Source of the DNA: Methylobacteriaceae bacterium
Lineage (GTDB): Bacteria > Pseudomonadota > Alphaproteobacteria > Rhizobiales > Beijerinckiaceae
DNA length: 64,000 nt
NCBI GenBank assembly: GCA_020638195.1
Contig: JACKJC010000001.1
Coordinates: forward strand, 981,001-1,045,000
Reading direction: 5' to 3'
Each line of letters opens with the position of its first letter. The stretch's first letter is position 1. The position numbers and the translations under genes are program-made. Of this stretch, positions 1-9,111 are shown piece after piece. The notes under the pieces are model-generated. The model was not told the origin of the DNA and did no database searches. It saw only the letters and a list, made by a program, of their open reading frames with translations.

Positions 1-1
1 C

Positions 2-124
2 GCCCTGAAAAAGTCGCTCGACGCCGATAATAAGGCGACAGCAGGCACGGTTGAGGCGGTGGCCTCGCTCGTGCGGGAGCTCGCGGGCGGCGTCAGCGCC
101 GGCCGCAAGGTCGCGGCGGAATAA
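2..124 (+). CDS. trpA: Tryptophan synthase alpha subunit, C-terminal end (partial)
   Basis: The window opens inside a reading frame that codes 40 residues and stops with TAA. The segment GTVEAVASLVRELAGGV matches the last helix of tryptophan synthase alpha chains, which cleave indole-3-glycerol phosphate in the last two steps of tryptophan synthesis. The rest of the gene lies before base 1. The call is supported by the neighbourhood: accD and folC follow on the same strand, the trpA-accD-folC order common in alphaproteobacteria. Only the tail is visible, so identity rests on this short match plus synteny. Confidence 0.72.
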   Translation, partial: ALKKSLDADNKATAGTVEAVASLVRELAGGVSAGRKVAAE

Positions 125-130
125 AAAATC

Positions 131-224
131 CCTCATCCTGAGGAGCGATCCGAAGGATCGCGTCTCGAAGGATGAGGCGGCCCATGCTTCGAGACGCCGC
201 TTACAGCGGCTCCTCAGCATGAGG
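131..224. repeat. Palindromic intergenic repeat, family 1, copy A
   Basis: This is an imperfect inverted repeat between trpA and accD. It opens with CCTCATCCTGAGGAGC and closes with GGCTCCTCAGCATGAGG, and contains an internal TCTCGAAGGATGAGG / CTTCGAGACG pair. Related copies lie at 1141-1239 and 35498-35609. It could fold into a long hairpin in the trpA-accD mRNA. Confidence 0.85.
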
Positions 225-248
225 TTCGTGTGTGAGGGAAACGGCAAC

Positions 249-1121
249 ATGAACTGGATATCCAACGTCGTTCCGCCAAAAATCCGGTCGATGCTCAAGC
301 GCGACACGGCGGAAAATCTCTGGACCAAATGTCCCGAGAGCGGCGAGCTCGTGTTCAACAAGGATCTGGAGGGCAATCTCTGGGTCGTGCCGGGGTCCGG
401 CTACCACATGCGCATGCCCGCCGAGGCGCGGTTGAAGAGCCTGTTCGACGACGGCGCCTTCACGTCGCTGCCGACGCCCGACGTGCCGCTCGATCCGCTG
501 AAATTCCGCGACGTAAAGCGCTACACCGATCGCCTGAAGGAAAACCGCGCCAAGACTGGCCAGCAGGACGCCGTGCGTCTGGCCGCCGGCAAACTCGAGG
601 GCCAGGACATCGTCGTTGCGCTGCAGGATTTCGAGTTCCTGGGCGGCTCGCTCGGCATGGCCGCGGGCGAGGCGATCATCGCCGGCATGACGGCGGCGGT
701 CGAGCGGCGCACGCCCTTCATCATCTTCACCGCGTCGGGCGGCGCGCGCATGCAGGAAGGCATGTTCTCGCTGATGCAGATGCCGCGCACGACGGTCGCC
801 GTCCAGCGTCTTCGCGCAGCGAAACTGCCCTACATCGTCGTGCTGACAAATCCCACGACCGGCGGCGTCACCGCTTCCTACGCCATGCTCGGCGACATCC
901 ACATCGCCGAACCCGGCGCGGTCATCGGCTTCGCCGGCGCGCGCGTGATCGAGCAGACGATCCGCGAAAAACTGCCCGACGGCTTCCAGCGCTCCGACTT
1001 CCTGCGCGACCACGGCATGGTCGACATGGTCGTGCCGCGCGGCGAGATGCGCGCGACGCTGGCGCGCCTGTGCGCGCTGATGACGAAGCAGCCCGCGCGG
1101 CAGGAGCCGGATGCGGCCTAG
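249..1121 (+). CDS. accD: Acetyl-CoA carboxylase carboxyltransferase subunit beta
   Basis: This 290-residue protein is the beta subunit of the carboxyltransferase half of acetyl-CoA carboxylase. With AccA it moves the carboxyl group from biotin to acetyl-CoA, giving malonyl-CoA for fatty acid synthesis in the cytoplasm. The ATG at 249 was chosen because GAGGGA lies just upstream and the protein then begins MNWISNVVPPKIR, as in other AccD; upstream in-frame codons only read through the repeat. The crotonase-like core is clear (GGSLGMAAGEAI, ASGGARMQEG, NPTTGGVTASYA). The N-terminal zinc ribbon is degenerate: only Cys28 of the four cysteines seen in E. coli AccD remains (the others align with Ser31, Val47 and Ser50). 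From memory this is usual in alphaproteobacteria. folC follows, separated by a repeat. Confidence 0.96.
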   Translation: MNWISNVVPPKIRSMLKRDTAENLWTKCPESGELVFNKDLEGNLWVVPGSGYHMRMPAEARLKSLFDDGAFTSLPTPDVPLDPLKFRDVKRYTDRLKENRAKTGQQDAVRLAAGKLEGQDIVVALQDFEFLGGSLGMAAGEAIIAGMTAAVERRTPFIIFTASGGARMQEGMFSLMQMPRTTVAVQRLRAAKLPYIVVLTNPTTGGVTASYAMLGDIHIAEPGAVIGFAGARVIEQTIREKLPDGFQRSDFLRDHGMVDMVVPRGEMRATLARLCALMTKQPARQEPDAA

Positions 1122-1140
1122 TCGATTTCAAGAATGAAGC

Positions 1141-1239
1141 CCTCATGCTGAGGAGCGGCTGAAAGCCGAGTCTCGAAGCGCGAGGGCGTCTCCAGCGGCC
1201 ATCCTTCGAGACGCGCCTTCGGCGCTCCTCAGGATGAGG
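1141..1239. repeat. Palindromic intergenic repeat, family 1, copy B
   Basis: The second copy of family 1 fills almost the whole accD-folC gap. It opens with CCTCATGCTGAGGAGC and closes with GCTCCTCAGGATGAGG. The arms can pair over most of the element, interrupted by a central segment containing CCATCCTTCGAGACGCG. Confidence 0.85.
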
Positions 1240-1249
1240 TCTCCTGTCC

Positions 1250-2566
1250 ATGACACAGCCTTTCTCTCCCCTCGACGCCATCCTCGCGCGCCTGCTCGAT
1301 CTGCACCCGCGCAAGATCGATCTGTCGCTTGGCCGCACCGAGCGGCTGCTCGCGGCGTTGGGCGATCCGCATAGAAAATTGCCGAAGACGATCCATGTCG
1401 CCGGCACCAACGGCAAGGGGTCGACCGTCGCCTTCCTGCGCGCGATCCTCGAAGCGGCAGGCGAGCGCGTGCATGTCTATACGTCGCCGCATCTGCTGCG
1501 CTTCAACGAGCGCATCCGCCTCGCAGGTCAACTCGTCGATGATGCGACGTTGATCGCAGCGCTCGAAAAATGCGAGCGCGTGAATGCGGGCGGGCCGATC
1601 ACCTTTTTCGAGATCGCGACGGCCGCCGCTTTCGATCTGTTCGCGCAAGCGCCGGCCGACTGGCTGTTGCTCGAAGTCGGCCTCGGCGGTCGCTTCGATT
1701 CCACCAATGTGATCGAACAGCCCGAAGCCAGCGTGATCACGCCGGTCTCGATCGATCACGCGGAATTTCTCGGCGATACCGTCGAACGCATCGCCTTCGA
1801 GAAGGGCGGAATCTTCAAGCGCGATACGCGAGGCGTCATCGGCTATCAGTCCGACAAAGCCCTGCGTGTGCTCGAAGGCTGCGCGCGAAGGGTCGGCGCG
1901 CCGACGATCGTCGCAGGCCGCGACTACGATGTGCGCGAGGAGAACGGTCGTCTCATCTTCGAGGACGAGCGTGGCCTCATCGATCTGCCCGCGCCGCGGC
2001 TTGCCGGGCGCCACCAGCACCAGAATGCGGCGACCGCCATCGCCACGTTGCGCATGATCGCGCCGTCGTTGCCCGCGCATGCCTTCGAGGCAGGGATGAA
2101 AACCGTGGACTGGCCGGCGCGCCTCCAGCGTATGTCGCGCGGACGGCTCGTCGAGCTGGCGCCGTCGGGCGCGGAAATCTGGATCGACGGCGGCCACAAC
2201 GAGGATGGCGCGCGCGTCGCCGCCGCCGCCATGGGCGAACGCGCCGCACTGCACGACGCGCCGCTCGTGCTCGTCTGCGGCCTGCTCGCCACCAAGGACG
2301 CCCGCGCCTTTTTCGCGCATTTCACCGACCTCGCGGCGCGCATCGTCGCTGTGCCCGTATCGGGCGACCATTACGGCCGCGCGCCGGCCGATGTCGCGGA
2401 AGCCTCGCGCGATCTCGGCCTATTCGCGAGCGAGGCGCCCTCGATCGAGGAGGCGTTCACGCGCATCGTCCGCGAACATTGGCGCGCGCCGCCGCGCATC
2501 CTCATCTGTGGCTCGCTCTATCTGGCCGGCGAGGCGCTCGCGTTGAACGGCTCGACGCTCGACTGA
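1250..2566 (+). CDS. folC: Bifunctional folylpolyglutamate synthase / dihydrofolate synthase
   Basis: This 438-residue cytoplasmic ligase adds glutamate to dihydropteroate or folate using ATP. The Mur-ligase-type P-loop HVAGTNGKGST lies near residue 48, followed by YTSPHLLRFNERIR and FFEIATAAAF, which are family signatures. The central motif LLEVGLGGRFDSTN and the later DGGHNEDG confirm the family. Length is normal. The ATG at 1250 directly follows the palindromic repeat. The last 49 bases overlap the end of the convergent SGNH-hydrolase gene. Confidence 0.95.
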   Translation: MTQPFSPLDAILARLLDLHPRKIDLSLGRTERLLAALGDPHRKLPKTIHVAGTNGKGSTVAFLRAILEAAGERVHVYTSPHLLRFNERIRLAGQLVDDATLIAALEKCERVNAGGPITFFEIATAAAFDLFAQAPADWLLLEVGLGGRFDSTNVIEQPEASVITPVSIDHAEFLGDTVERIAFEKGGIFKRDTRGVIGYQSDKALRVLEGCARRVGAPTIVAGRDYDVREENGRLIFEDERGLIDLPAPRLAGRHQHQNAATAIATLRMIAPSLPAHAFEAGMKTVDWPARLQRMSRGRLVELAPSGAEIWIDGGHNEDGARVAAAAMGERAALHDAPLVLVCGLLATKDARAFFAHFTDLAARIVAVPVSGDHYGRAPADVAEASRDLGLFASEAPSIEEAFTRIVREHWRAPPRILICGSLYLAGEALALNGSTLD

Positions 2567-3432
2567 CCCTTGGCGGCCATCATCCGCGCGATCAGCGCGG
2601 CATAGGCCGAAGCGAATTTCTCCTGCCCACTCCTGGCCATGTGACATTCGTCGGACCTGTCGGCGTCGACGAACAGCGCATCGGTGTCTACGCCTGCGAA
2701 TACGCCGCGCGCGGGATCGACGAGTTGGCGCTGGGCCATTGCGATAGAATTGTCCGCGCGCCAGTCGCGCAGAATAGGCAAGCATTTCGTGGCGATCGAG
2801 ATGAAGACCGGCGCGGAGGGCCATTGCTTTTGCAGGCGCGCGACAATCGTGTCGAAGTCGCGCCTGTAATCTTTCGGCGAGGTCGAGAGCCCGAGATCGC
2901 TTTCGCCCTGATGCCAGATGATCGCGCTCGGCGCGTAGCGCGCGCCGAGCGAAGCGATCGCATTGTCGAGCATCGGGCGCAGCGGACCATTGGCGAAATG
3001 GGAGATTGGCCGGCCGCCGATGGCTGCGACCGCCAGGACGACATTGTCGGCGGCGCCGGTTTCGATCAGCCGGTCGCCGAGCGGCGTCAGCGCTTCGCCA
3101 AGTGTCTGGTCAGCGCCATAGAGTGGCGAGCCAGCGATCCAGCATGCGCCGTCGAAGAAATTGACGACGCGCGCGCCATACGCTGTCGAAAGCCGCGCTG
3201 CGCCAAAATTGCCGATATTCGACTGGCCGATCGCGAAAACAACGGCCGTCCGGGCGCTCTGCTGCGGGCAGGCCGCCTTTTCTTTGCCGGGATAGGCCGC
3301 AAGCCGGCCGAACTTGTCGAACGCCGCATGCGCGACCGTCGTCTCGGGGCGAGGCGCGACGAATTGCTTCCAGATCATCGAGGCGCCGAGCAAAATCGCG
3401 GCGGAGGTCGCGGCGACCAGGCCACGTTTCAT
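2518..3432 (-). CDS. SGNH/GDSL-type hydrolase, sialate-O-acetylesterase-like
   Basis: This 304-residue protein has an N-terminal hydrophobic segment (residues about 4-20) that could be a signal anchor. FAIGQSNIGN resembles the block I nucleophile segment GQSN of SASA-domain esterases, IIWHQGESDLG is the matching HQGESD block, and DECHMARSGQEKFA supplies the late Asp/His. Carbohydrate or acyl ester hydrolysis is therefore likely, but the substrate is unknown. Its ATG overlaps the cupin gene stop by four bases (ATGA), so the two are probably translated together. The 3' end runs 49 bases into folC on the other strand. Confidence 0.75.
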   Translation of the reverse strand: MKRGLVAATSAAILLGASMIWKQFVAPRPETTVAHAAFDKFGRLAAYPGKEKAACPQQSARTAVVFAIGQSNIGNFGAARLSTAYGARVVNFFDGACWIAGSPLYGADQTLGEALTPLGDRLIETGAADNVVLAVAAIGGRPISHFANGPLRPMLDNAIASLGARYAPSAIIWHQGESDLGLSTSPKDYRRDFDTIVARLQKQWPSAPVFISIATKCLPILRDWRADNSIAMAQRQLVDPARGVFAGVDTDALFVDADRSDECHMARSGQEKFASAYAALIARMMAAKGQSSVEPFNASASPAR

Positions 3433-3830
3433 TCAGCCGCGACCTGAGGCGCCTCGACCTCGCGCGTCACGAATTCGGCCGGCGACGTCAGTTCGAGAAT
3501 CTCGACGTCGTCGCTGTGGCGGATCTCGCGATGGCGGATGCGCGGCGGCTGCATGACCGTGCTGCCGGCTTCCAGCCGCACATGGCCGATATCCTCGTAT
3601 TCGAACTCGACCCACCCCTTCAGCACGTAGACGAACTGGAAATCGAGTTCGTGCAGGTGCCACGCGCCGTGCGGATGTTCGCCCGGCACGGCGCGGATCA
3701 CGTTGACGCCGAACTTGCCCGATGTCGCATTGTCGTAGCCGAGATTGCGATAGGCGAAATACTGACGAAGGCCCTGGTCGAAGGCCGCGTCGCGCGCGTG
3801 CTGGACATGGGTCTTGACGGATGCGCTCAT
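3429..3830 (-). CDS. Small single-domain cupin protein
   Basis: This 133-residue protein has a cupin beta-barrel. GAWHLHELDFQFVYVLKGWVE is cupin motif 1, with two histidines and a glutamate suited to a metal site; VMQPPRIRHREI is motif 2. The ATG at 3830 is preceded by a strong GGAGGATTTC ribosome site; a longer frame upstream has no such support. It overlaps the downstream esterase gene by ATGA. Members of this fold can be enzymes or binding proteins; nothing in the sequence fixes the ligand. Confidence 0.8.
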   Translation of the reverse strand: MSASVKTHVQHARDAAFDQGLRQYFAYRNLGYDNATSGKFGVNVIRAVPGEHPHGAWHLHELDFQFVYVLKGWVEFEYEDIGHVRLEAGSTVMQPPRIRHREIRHSDDVEILELTSPAEFVTREVEAPQVAAE

Positions 3831-3923
3831 GAAATCCTCCCGGCCCGTTCGGGCGCTTGTCTCGTGGAGAGGATATGCGCGCGCCTCCACCGCGCAAAGA
3901 GCAGCGTCTCGCGTCCAGCGGCA

Positions 3924-3951
3924 AAACAAAAGGGCCGCTTTCGCGGCCCTC
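3924..3951 (-). terminator. Rho-independent terminator of trxA
   Basis: Read leftward, the sequence is AGGGCCGCGAAAGCGGCCCT followed by TTTGTTTT. A GC stem of 8-9 pairs with a T-rich tail sits 25 bases beyond the trxA stop and ends trxA transcription before the cupin gene. Confidence 0.85.
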
Positions 3952-3975
3952 TGCAGTTCGGTCGAATTCCTCGGC

Positions 3976-4296
3976 TCAGACCGCGGAATTGATCCATTTC
4001 ACAAGCTCACCCTTGGGCGCCGCGCCAACCTTCTGGGCGGCGAGCTTGCCGTCCTTGAACAGCATCAGCGTCGGGATCGAGCGGATGCCGAGCTTGCCGG
4101 CGACGCCGGGATTCTCATCGACATTGACCTTGGCGATCTTGACCTTGCCCTGCATTTCCGTGGCGATTTCCTCGAGCGAGGGGCCGATCATCTTGCAGGG
4201 GCCGCACCATTCCGCCCAGAAATCGACGACGACGGGCTCGGAAGATTTGAGGACGTCGGCTTCGAAGCTGGCGTCCGTGACTTTTGAAGTAGCCAT
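3976..4296 (-). CDS. trxA: Thioredoxin 1
   Basis: This 106-residue cytoplasmic thioredoxin reduces protein disulfides using electrons from thioredoxin reductase. The active site WAEWCGPCK lies at about residues 28-36, with the cis-proline loop RSIPTLMLF and the C-terminal helix typical of Trx. The start at 4296 follows an AAGAGG ribosome site and gives the usual MATSKVTD beginning. It is a single-gene unit, bounded downstream by the hairpin at 3924-3951. Confidence 0.96.
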   Translation of the reverse strand: MATSKVTDASFEADVLKSSEPVVVDFWAEWCGPCKMIGPSLEEIATEMQGKVKIAKVNVDENPGVAGKLGIRSIPTLMLFKDGKLAAQKVGAAPKGELVKWINSAV

Positions 4297-4494
4297 AACA
4301 GCCTCTTGGGGGCGCGGAGATTTCCGCGCGTCGGGCACGGAACCTAGGAACGCCTTATGATTCAGTCAAGCGGCGCCCTCGTGAACCTTTCGTCACACTT
4401 GCGTCAACGGGGCTGCTCGGCGGAAGCGCGGCGCCGCGACGATGAGAGTAGTTGGCTGATTCAAATGAATATTCTCTGGCGCGACGCCTGATGT

Positions 4495-6474
4495 TCACGC
4501 GGCGCGCTCCACCGCCAGCGTCGCGCGCATGATTTCGGCGTCCTGGGGGCGGGAAATCAGATAGCCCTGCCCGCGCGTGCAACCGGCGGCCTTCACGAAG
4601 CCGAACTGGGCCGTCGTTTCGATTCCTTCCGCCGTCACATCCAGGTCGAGGGAGCGCGAAAGATGCGCCACGGCCTGCACGATCGCCTGATTCTTGCGCT
4701 CCGGCAGGCCGGCAATGAAGGAACGGTCGATTTTCAGGCCCTGAACCGGCAGGCGGCGGATGTGGTCGAACGACGAGAAACCTGTGCCGAAATCGTCGAG
4801 AACGATCGAGACGCCGCGCTCGTGCAGCCGCTGGATTGCCGAGGTCGTGCCGCCAGCCGCAGCCAGCACGGCCGATTCCGTGACGTCCAGATGCAGACGA
4901 CGCGGCGCGCATGGCGGCCAGCGCCGCGTCGACGATAGACACGATGGAATTGTCGCAAGATCTGTTCTGGCGAGACGTTGACGGCGACGCCGACGTCGGA
5001 CGGCCAGAGGCCGCCGCCCCTCGCGGCAGGCCCTGAACATGATCCATTCGCCGAGTTCGTGGATGAGGCCGAGGCGTTCGGCGATCGTGATGAATTGTAC
5101 CGGCGGCACAGTCCGCGGCACGTGCCGCCAGCGAGCAGCGAAAGCGCCTGTTCGAGGCGATGCGTCCCGGATGCGAGATCCTGGATCGGCTGGAACTGCA
5201 GGAAGAATTCGCCACGCTTCAGAGCGCCCTTGATGTCCTGGCCAACGCGCGGCGGTCGCACCTCTAGATTTTCGCCATGCGCCACGAGATGCGCCCGCGC
5301 CGTTGCGTTCGGCCTTTGGCGGCATAGAGCGCGGCGTCGGCGCGATTTTGACCAGCGCTTTCGGCGTCGCGCCATCGGCGGGCGCCATGGCGACGCTGAT
5401 GCTGGCGCGGCATTCGAGATTGCCGCCTTCCAGCGTGAAGACGCCCTCGAAGGCTTCCGACAGCCGCTCTGCGAGCGCCGCGGCGTCCGCCGGCGACGAG
5501 AAGGCCGCGTGCGATCATCACGAATTCGTCGCCGCCGAGGCGGCCAGCATGTCGGACCTCGCGCAGGCACAGCGGACAGACGGCGGCCATTGCTTCAACA
5601 CCTGGTCCCCGGCCTGGTGCCCGTGCTGGTCGTTGACGATCTTGAAGTCGTCGAGGTCGATGTAGAGGACGGCGAACCGTTCCCCGTATTTTTCGAGCCG
5701 CCGGCAGGCGACGTCCAGCGCGGCCTCGAAAGCGGCGCGGTTCGGCAGGCCGGTCAGCGGGTCGTGGCGCGCCTGGGCCTCGGCGCGCGCCTGCGCGACG
5801 ACGCGAGTCGCGAACTGCTGGCCCTGCGAGATGCCGGCCAGAATGATCGCGGCGCTGTAAGTGGTCAGCAATGGCGCGATGAAATAGTCGATCGGTTGCC
5901 TGGCGCCGAGCAGCAGCCCGATGAAGGATCCGCCGACGATTGGAGCGGCGAACGCTACGACGGCCTGCGGCAGCGTCGACAGCGCCAGCGAGCCGCCGCA
6001 GATCATACCTGCGATCACGCATACCAGAACGATCTGGCCGTGCTGGTCGGGGTTGAAGAACAGGGCGCCTGCGATCCCCCAGATCGCGCCGAGCGCTGCG
6101 GCATTAACGACCGCGCTGCGGATGACCTTGGGGCCGACGGCGGCTGGCGGCAATTTGTGGCGGCGTCGGTATACGCGAAAGGCGACGGGCATGCAGACCG
6201 CGGCGAGGGCGGCGAACCAGGCCGCCGCCGGAACCGCGGGCCCCTGCAGGCCGAGCGCGGCGACCAGCAGTAGTCCGCTGATGAGGTTGACTGCGATCAT
6301 CGCCGGCGTGTGTCGCGCTATTACGGCGATCTGGGCGGCGCGCAGGCGCGCCTCCAAGTCGGCGTCCAGGCCCTTGGGGCTGGCGATGGCGAAAGCCCGC
6401 ATCAGCGTCGATAGGGCCCTGGAATAATGGCGGCGAAGGCGCCGCAAGGGCAGAGCGGATGAAATGATACCCAC
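4495..6474 (-). pseudogene. GGDEF-EAL cyclic-di-GMP protein broken by about ten frame changes
   Basis: Read leftward from a GTG at 6474 (GAGGAG upstream), the first frame codes a membrane region with several hydrophobic helices. A GGDEF domain then begins (DPLTGLPNRAAF, VLYIDLDDFKIVND). From about 5600 to 4895 the coding sequence jumps repeatedly between the three frames: RLGGDEFVMIA, then ADAALYAAK, VPPVQFITIAERLG and VGVAVNVSPEQILRQ each lie in a different frame from the neighbour before. From about 4895 to 4495 one frame is again intact and codes the end of an EAL domain (LHLDVTESAV, LDDFGTGFSSFDHI, KIDRSFI, TAEGIET). The pieces remain well conserved, so either the sequence has local indel errors or inactivation is very recent. 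If intact, it would make and/or degrade c-di-GMP at the inner membrane. Confidence 0.8.
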
Positions 6475-6655
6475 CGTAAAAACTCCTCGCCCCCCAACAG
6501 GCGAAGTCGAATCTGGCCAGATGGCCAGAAAATCACGGAAATCGGTAAAGCGGCTTTAATGACCCCGCGTAACTTCGGGGCCGGCGGGGCCGAATGGTTA
6601 ATGAATTGGCTACGACGCCTTCCCTTCGCCTGCCGGCGCTGCTATTTCGCGGCGC

Positions 6656-8461
6656 ATGACCAGCCACCCCATCGAAAACATCCGCAATTTCTCGATCGTC
6701 GCGCATATCGACCACGGCAAGTCGACGCTGGCCGACCGCCTGATCCAGACGACGGGCGGGCTGGCCGAACGCGAAATGGTCGAGCAGGTGCTCGATTCCA
6801 TGGATATCGAGCGCGAGCGCGGCATCACCATCAAGGCCCAGACGGTCCGGCTCGACTACAAGGCCAAGGACGGCAAGACCTATGTCCTGAACCTCATGGA
6901 CACGCCCGGCCACGTCGACTTCGCCTACGAAGTCTCGCGCTCGCTTGCCGCCTGCGAGGGCTCGCTGCTGGTGGTGGACGCATCTCAGGGCGTCGAGGCC
7001 CAGACGCTCGCCAACGTTTATCATGCGCTCGACGCCGGCCACGAGATCGTGCCTGTCCTCAACAAGATCGACCTGCCGGCCGCCGAGCCCGACCGTATCA
7101 AGCAGCAGATCGAGGACGTGATCGGCCTCGACGCTTCAGACGCCGTGCCGATCTCGGCCAAGACCGGCCTCGGCATTCCCGACGTGCTGGAAGCCATCGT
7201 GACCCGCTTACCCGCGCCCAAAGGCGACGAGACCGCGCCGCTGAAGGCGCTGCTCGTCGACAGTTGGTACGATCCCTATCTCGGCGTCGTCGTGCTCGTG
7301 CGCATCATCGACGGCGAGATGAAGAAGGGGCAGAAGATTTTGATGATGGGCACCGACGCCCATTACGAGATCGACCGGATCGGCGTCTTCCGCCCGAAGA
7401 TGGAGAATGTCGCGAAGCTCGGCCCCGGCGAAGTAGGTTTCATCACCGCGCAGATCAAGCAGGTCGCCGACACCCGCGTCGGCGACACGATCACCGACGA
7501 GAAACGCCAGTGCGCCGAGGCGCTGGCGGGCTTCAAACCCGCGCAGCCCGTGGTCTTCTGCGGCCTCTTCCCCGTCGACGCCGCCGACTTTGAGGAATTG
7601 CGCGCGGCGATGGGGAAACTTCGCCTCAACGACGCCAGCTTCTCCTACGAGATGGAATCCTCGGCCGCGCTCGGCTTCGGTTTTCGCTGCGGCTTTCTCG
7701 GCCTGTTGCATCTGGAAATCATCCAGGAGCGTCTGAGCCGCGAATTCGATCTCGATCTGATCGCGACCGCGCCATCCGTCATCTACAAGATCTACATGAC
7801 CAACGGCGATGTGCTGGAAATGCACAATCCCGTGGACATGCCCGACGTCGTCAAGATCGACCGCATCGAGGAGCCGTGGATCAGGGCGACGATTCTGACG
7901 CCTGACGATTACCTCGGTGCGGTGCTGAAACTCTGTCAGGACCGCCGCGGCGTACAGGTCGACCTCAACTACGTCGGCAAGCGCGCCATGGTCACCTACG
8001 ACCTGCCGCTGAACGAGGTCGTGTTCGATTTTTACGACCGGTTGAAGTCGATCTCGAAGGGCTACGCCTCCTTCGACTATCAGCTGACCGACTATCGCGA
8101 GGGCGACCTCGTGAAGATGAACATTCTGGTCAACGCCGAGCCGGTCGACGCGCTCTCCATGCTCGTCCACCGCACGCGCGCCGATTCACGCGGCCGCGCG
8201 ATGGTGGAAAAGCTGAAGGAGCTGATCCCGCCGCACATGTTCCAGATCCCGATCCAGGCGGCGATCGGCGCCAAGATCATCGCCCGCGAAACGGTGCGCG
8301 CGCTCCGCAAGGACGTGACGGCCAAGTGCTACGGCGGCGACGCGACGCGCAAGCGCAAGCTTCTGGAGAAACAGAAGGAAGGCAAGAAGCGCATGCGGCA
8401 ATTCGGCAAGGTCGAAATCCCGCAGGAAGCCTTCATCGCCGCGCTGAAGATGGATTCGTGA
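6656..8461 (+). CDS. lepA: Elongation factor 4 (back-translocating GTPase LepA)
   Basis: This 601-residue protein has the normal LepA length. The G1 motif AHIDHGKST is at residues 16-24, ITIKAQTVRL marks switch I, MDTPGHVDFAYEVSR carries G3 and NKIDLPAAEPD G4. The LepA-specific C-terminal domain is present (ETVRALRKDVTAKCYGGD, RKRKLLEKQKEGKKRMR). It acts on ribosomes to affect translocation and assembly. It is a lone rightward gene, convergent with ureG. Confidence 0.97.
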   Translation: MTSHPIENIRNFSIVAHIDHGKSTLADRLIQTTGGLAEREMVEQVLDSMDIERERGITIKAQTVRLDYKAKDGKTYVLNLMDTPGHVDFAYEVSRSLAACEGSLLVVDASQGVEAQTLANVYHALDAGHEIVPVLNKIDLPAAEPDRIKQQIEDVIGLDASDAVPISAKTGLGIPDVLEAIVTRLPAPKGDETAPLKALLVDSWYDPYLGVVVLVRIIDGEMKKGQKILMMGTDAHYEIDRIGVFRPKMENVAKLGPGEVGFITAQIKQVADTRVGDTITDEKRQCAEALAGFKPAQPVVFCGLFPVDAADFEELRAAMGKLRLNDASFSYEMESSAALGFGFRCGFLGLLHLEIIQERLSREFDLDLIATAPSVIYKIYMTNGDVLEMHNPVDMPDVVKIDRIEEPWIRATILTPDDYLGAVLKLCQDRRGVQVDLNYVGKRAMVTYDLPLNEVVFDFYDRLKSISKGYASFDYQLTDYREGDLVKMNILVNAEPVDALSMLVHRTRADSRGRAMVEKLKELIPPHMFQIPIQAAIGAKIIARETVRALRKDVTAKCYGGDATRKRKLLEKQKEGKKRMRQFGKVEIPQEAFIAALKMDS

Positions 8462-8494
8462 CCATTTCGTTCTCTCCGCGCGGGGAGAAGGAGA

Positions 8495-9109
8495 TCAGGC
8501 CAGGCCGCCCCGCTCAAGAATGAACCGCTCGATCGCGTCCGCGCCTTCGCCCGATTTCATGTTCGCCATCACGAAGGGCCGGTCGCGGCGCTGCGCTTTG
8601 GCGTCGCGCGCCATTACCTCGAGCGAGGCGCCGACGTAAGGCGCGAGGTCGGTCTTGTTGATCACGAGCAGGTCGGAGCGCGTGACGCCCGGCCCACCCT
8701 TGCGCGGGATTTTTTCGCCGCCCGACACGTCGATCACGTAGATGGTGAGATCGGCGAGTTCCGGCGAAAAGGTCGCGGCGAGATTGTCGCCGCCGCTTTC
8801 GACGAGAATGATGTCGAGGTCCGGAAACCTTCTTCTCATGTCCGCGATGGCCGCGAGATTGATCGAGGCGTCCTCGCGGATCGCGGTATGCGGACAGCCG
8901 CCGGTCTCCACACCCATGATGCGATCGGCGCCGAGCGCGCCGGCCTCGGTGAGGATGCGCGCATCCTCCTTGGTGTAGATGTCGTTGGTGATCGCCGCGA
9001 TCTCGTATTTTTCACGCAGGCGTTTGCAGAGGACCTCCATTAGCGCGGTCTTGCCGGAGCCGACGGGCCCGCCGATGCCGACGCGCAGGGGGCCATTGAG
9101 CGATGCCAT
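8495..9109 (-). CDS. ureG: Urease accessory GTPase UreG
   Basis: This 204-residue SIMIBI-class GTPase delivers nickel to urease within the UreDFG complex. The P-loop GPVGSGKT lies at residues 14-21, the nickel-binding CPH motif at 72-74, and the guanine motif NKTD further on. The ATG at 9109 was preferred to a TTG six bases upstream because AGGAG lies six bases before it. The gene begins two bases after the ureF stop, and its ribosome site lies inside the end of ureF, so the two are coupled. It is the last gene of the urt-ure operon. Confidence 0.96.
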   Translation of the reverse strand: MASLNGPLRVGIGGPVGSGKTALMEVLCKRLREKYEIAAITNDIYTKEDARILTEAGALGADRIMGVETGGCPHTAIREDASINLAAIADMRRRFPDLDIILVESGGDNLAATFSPELADLTIYVIDVSGGEKIPRKGGPGVTRSDLLVINKTDLAPYVGASLEVMARDAKAQRRDRPFVMANMKSGEGADAIERFILERGGLA

Positions 9110-9111
9110 GT

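Noticed and set aside
8469..8490. Hairpin TTCTCTCCGCGCGGGGAGAA between lepA and ureG as a bidirectional terminator
   Set aside because: The stem is imperfect and neither side has a T tract; it may be a repeat fragment, but termination cannot be claimed.
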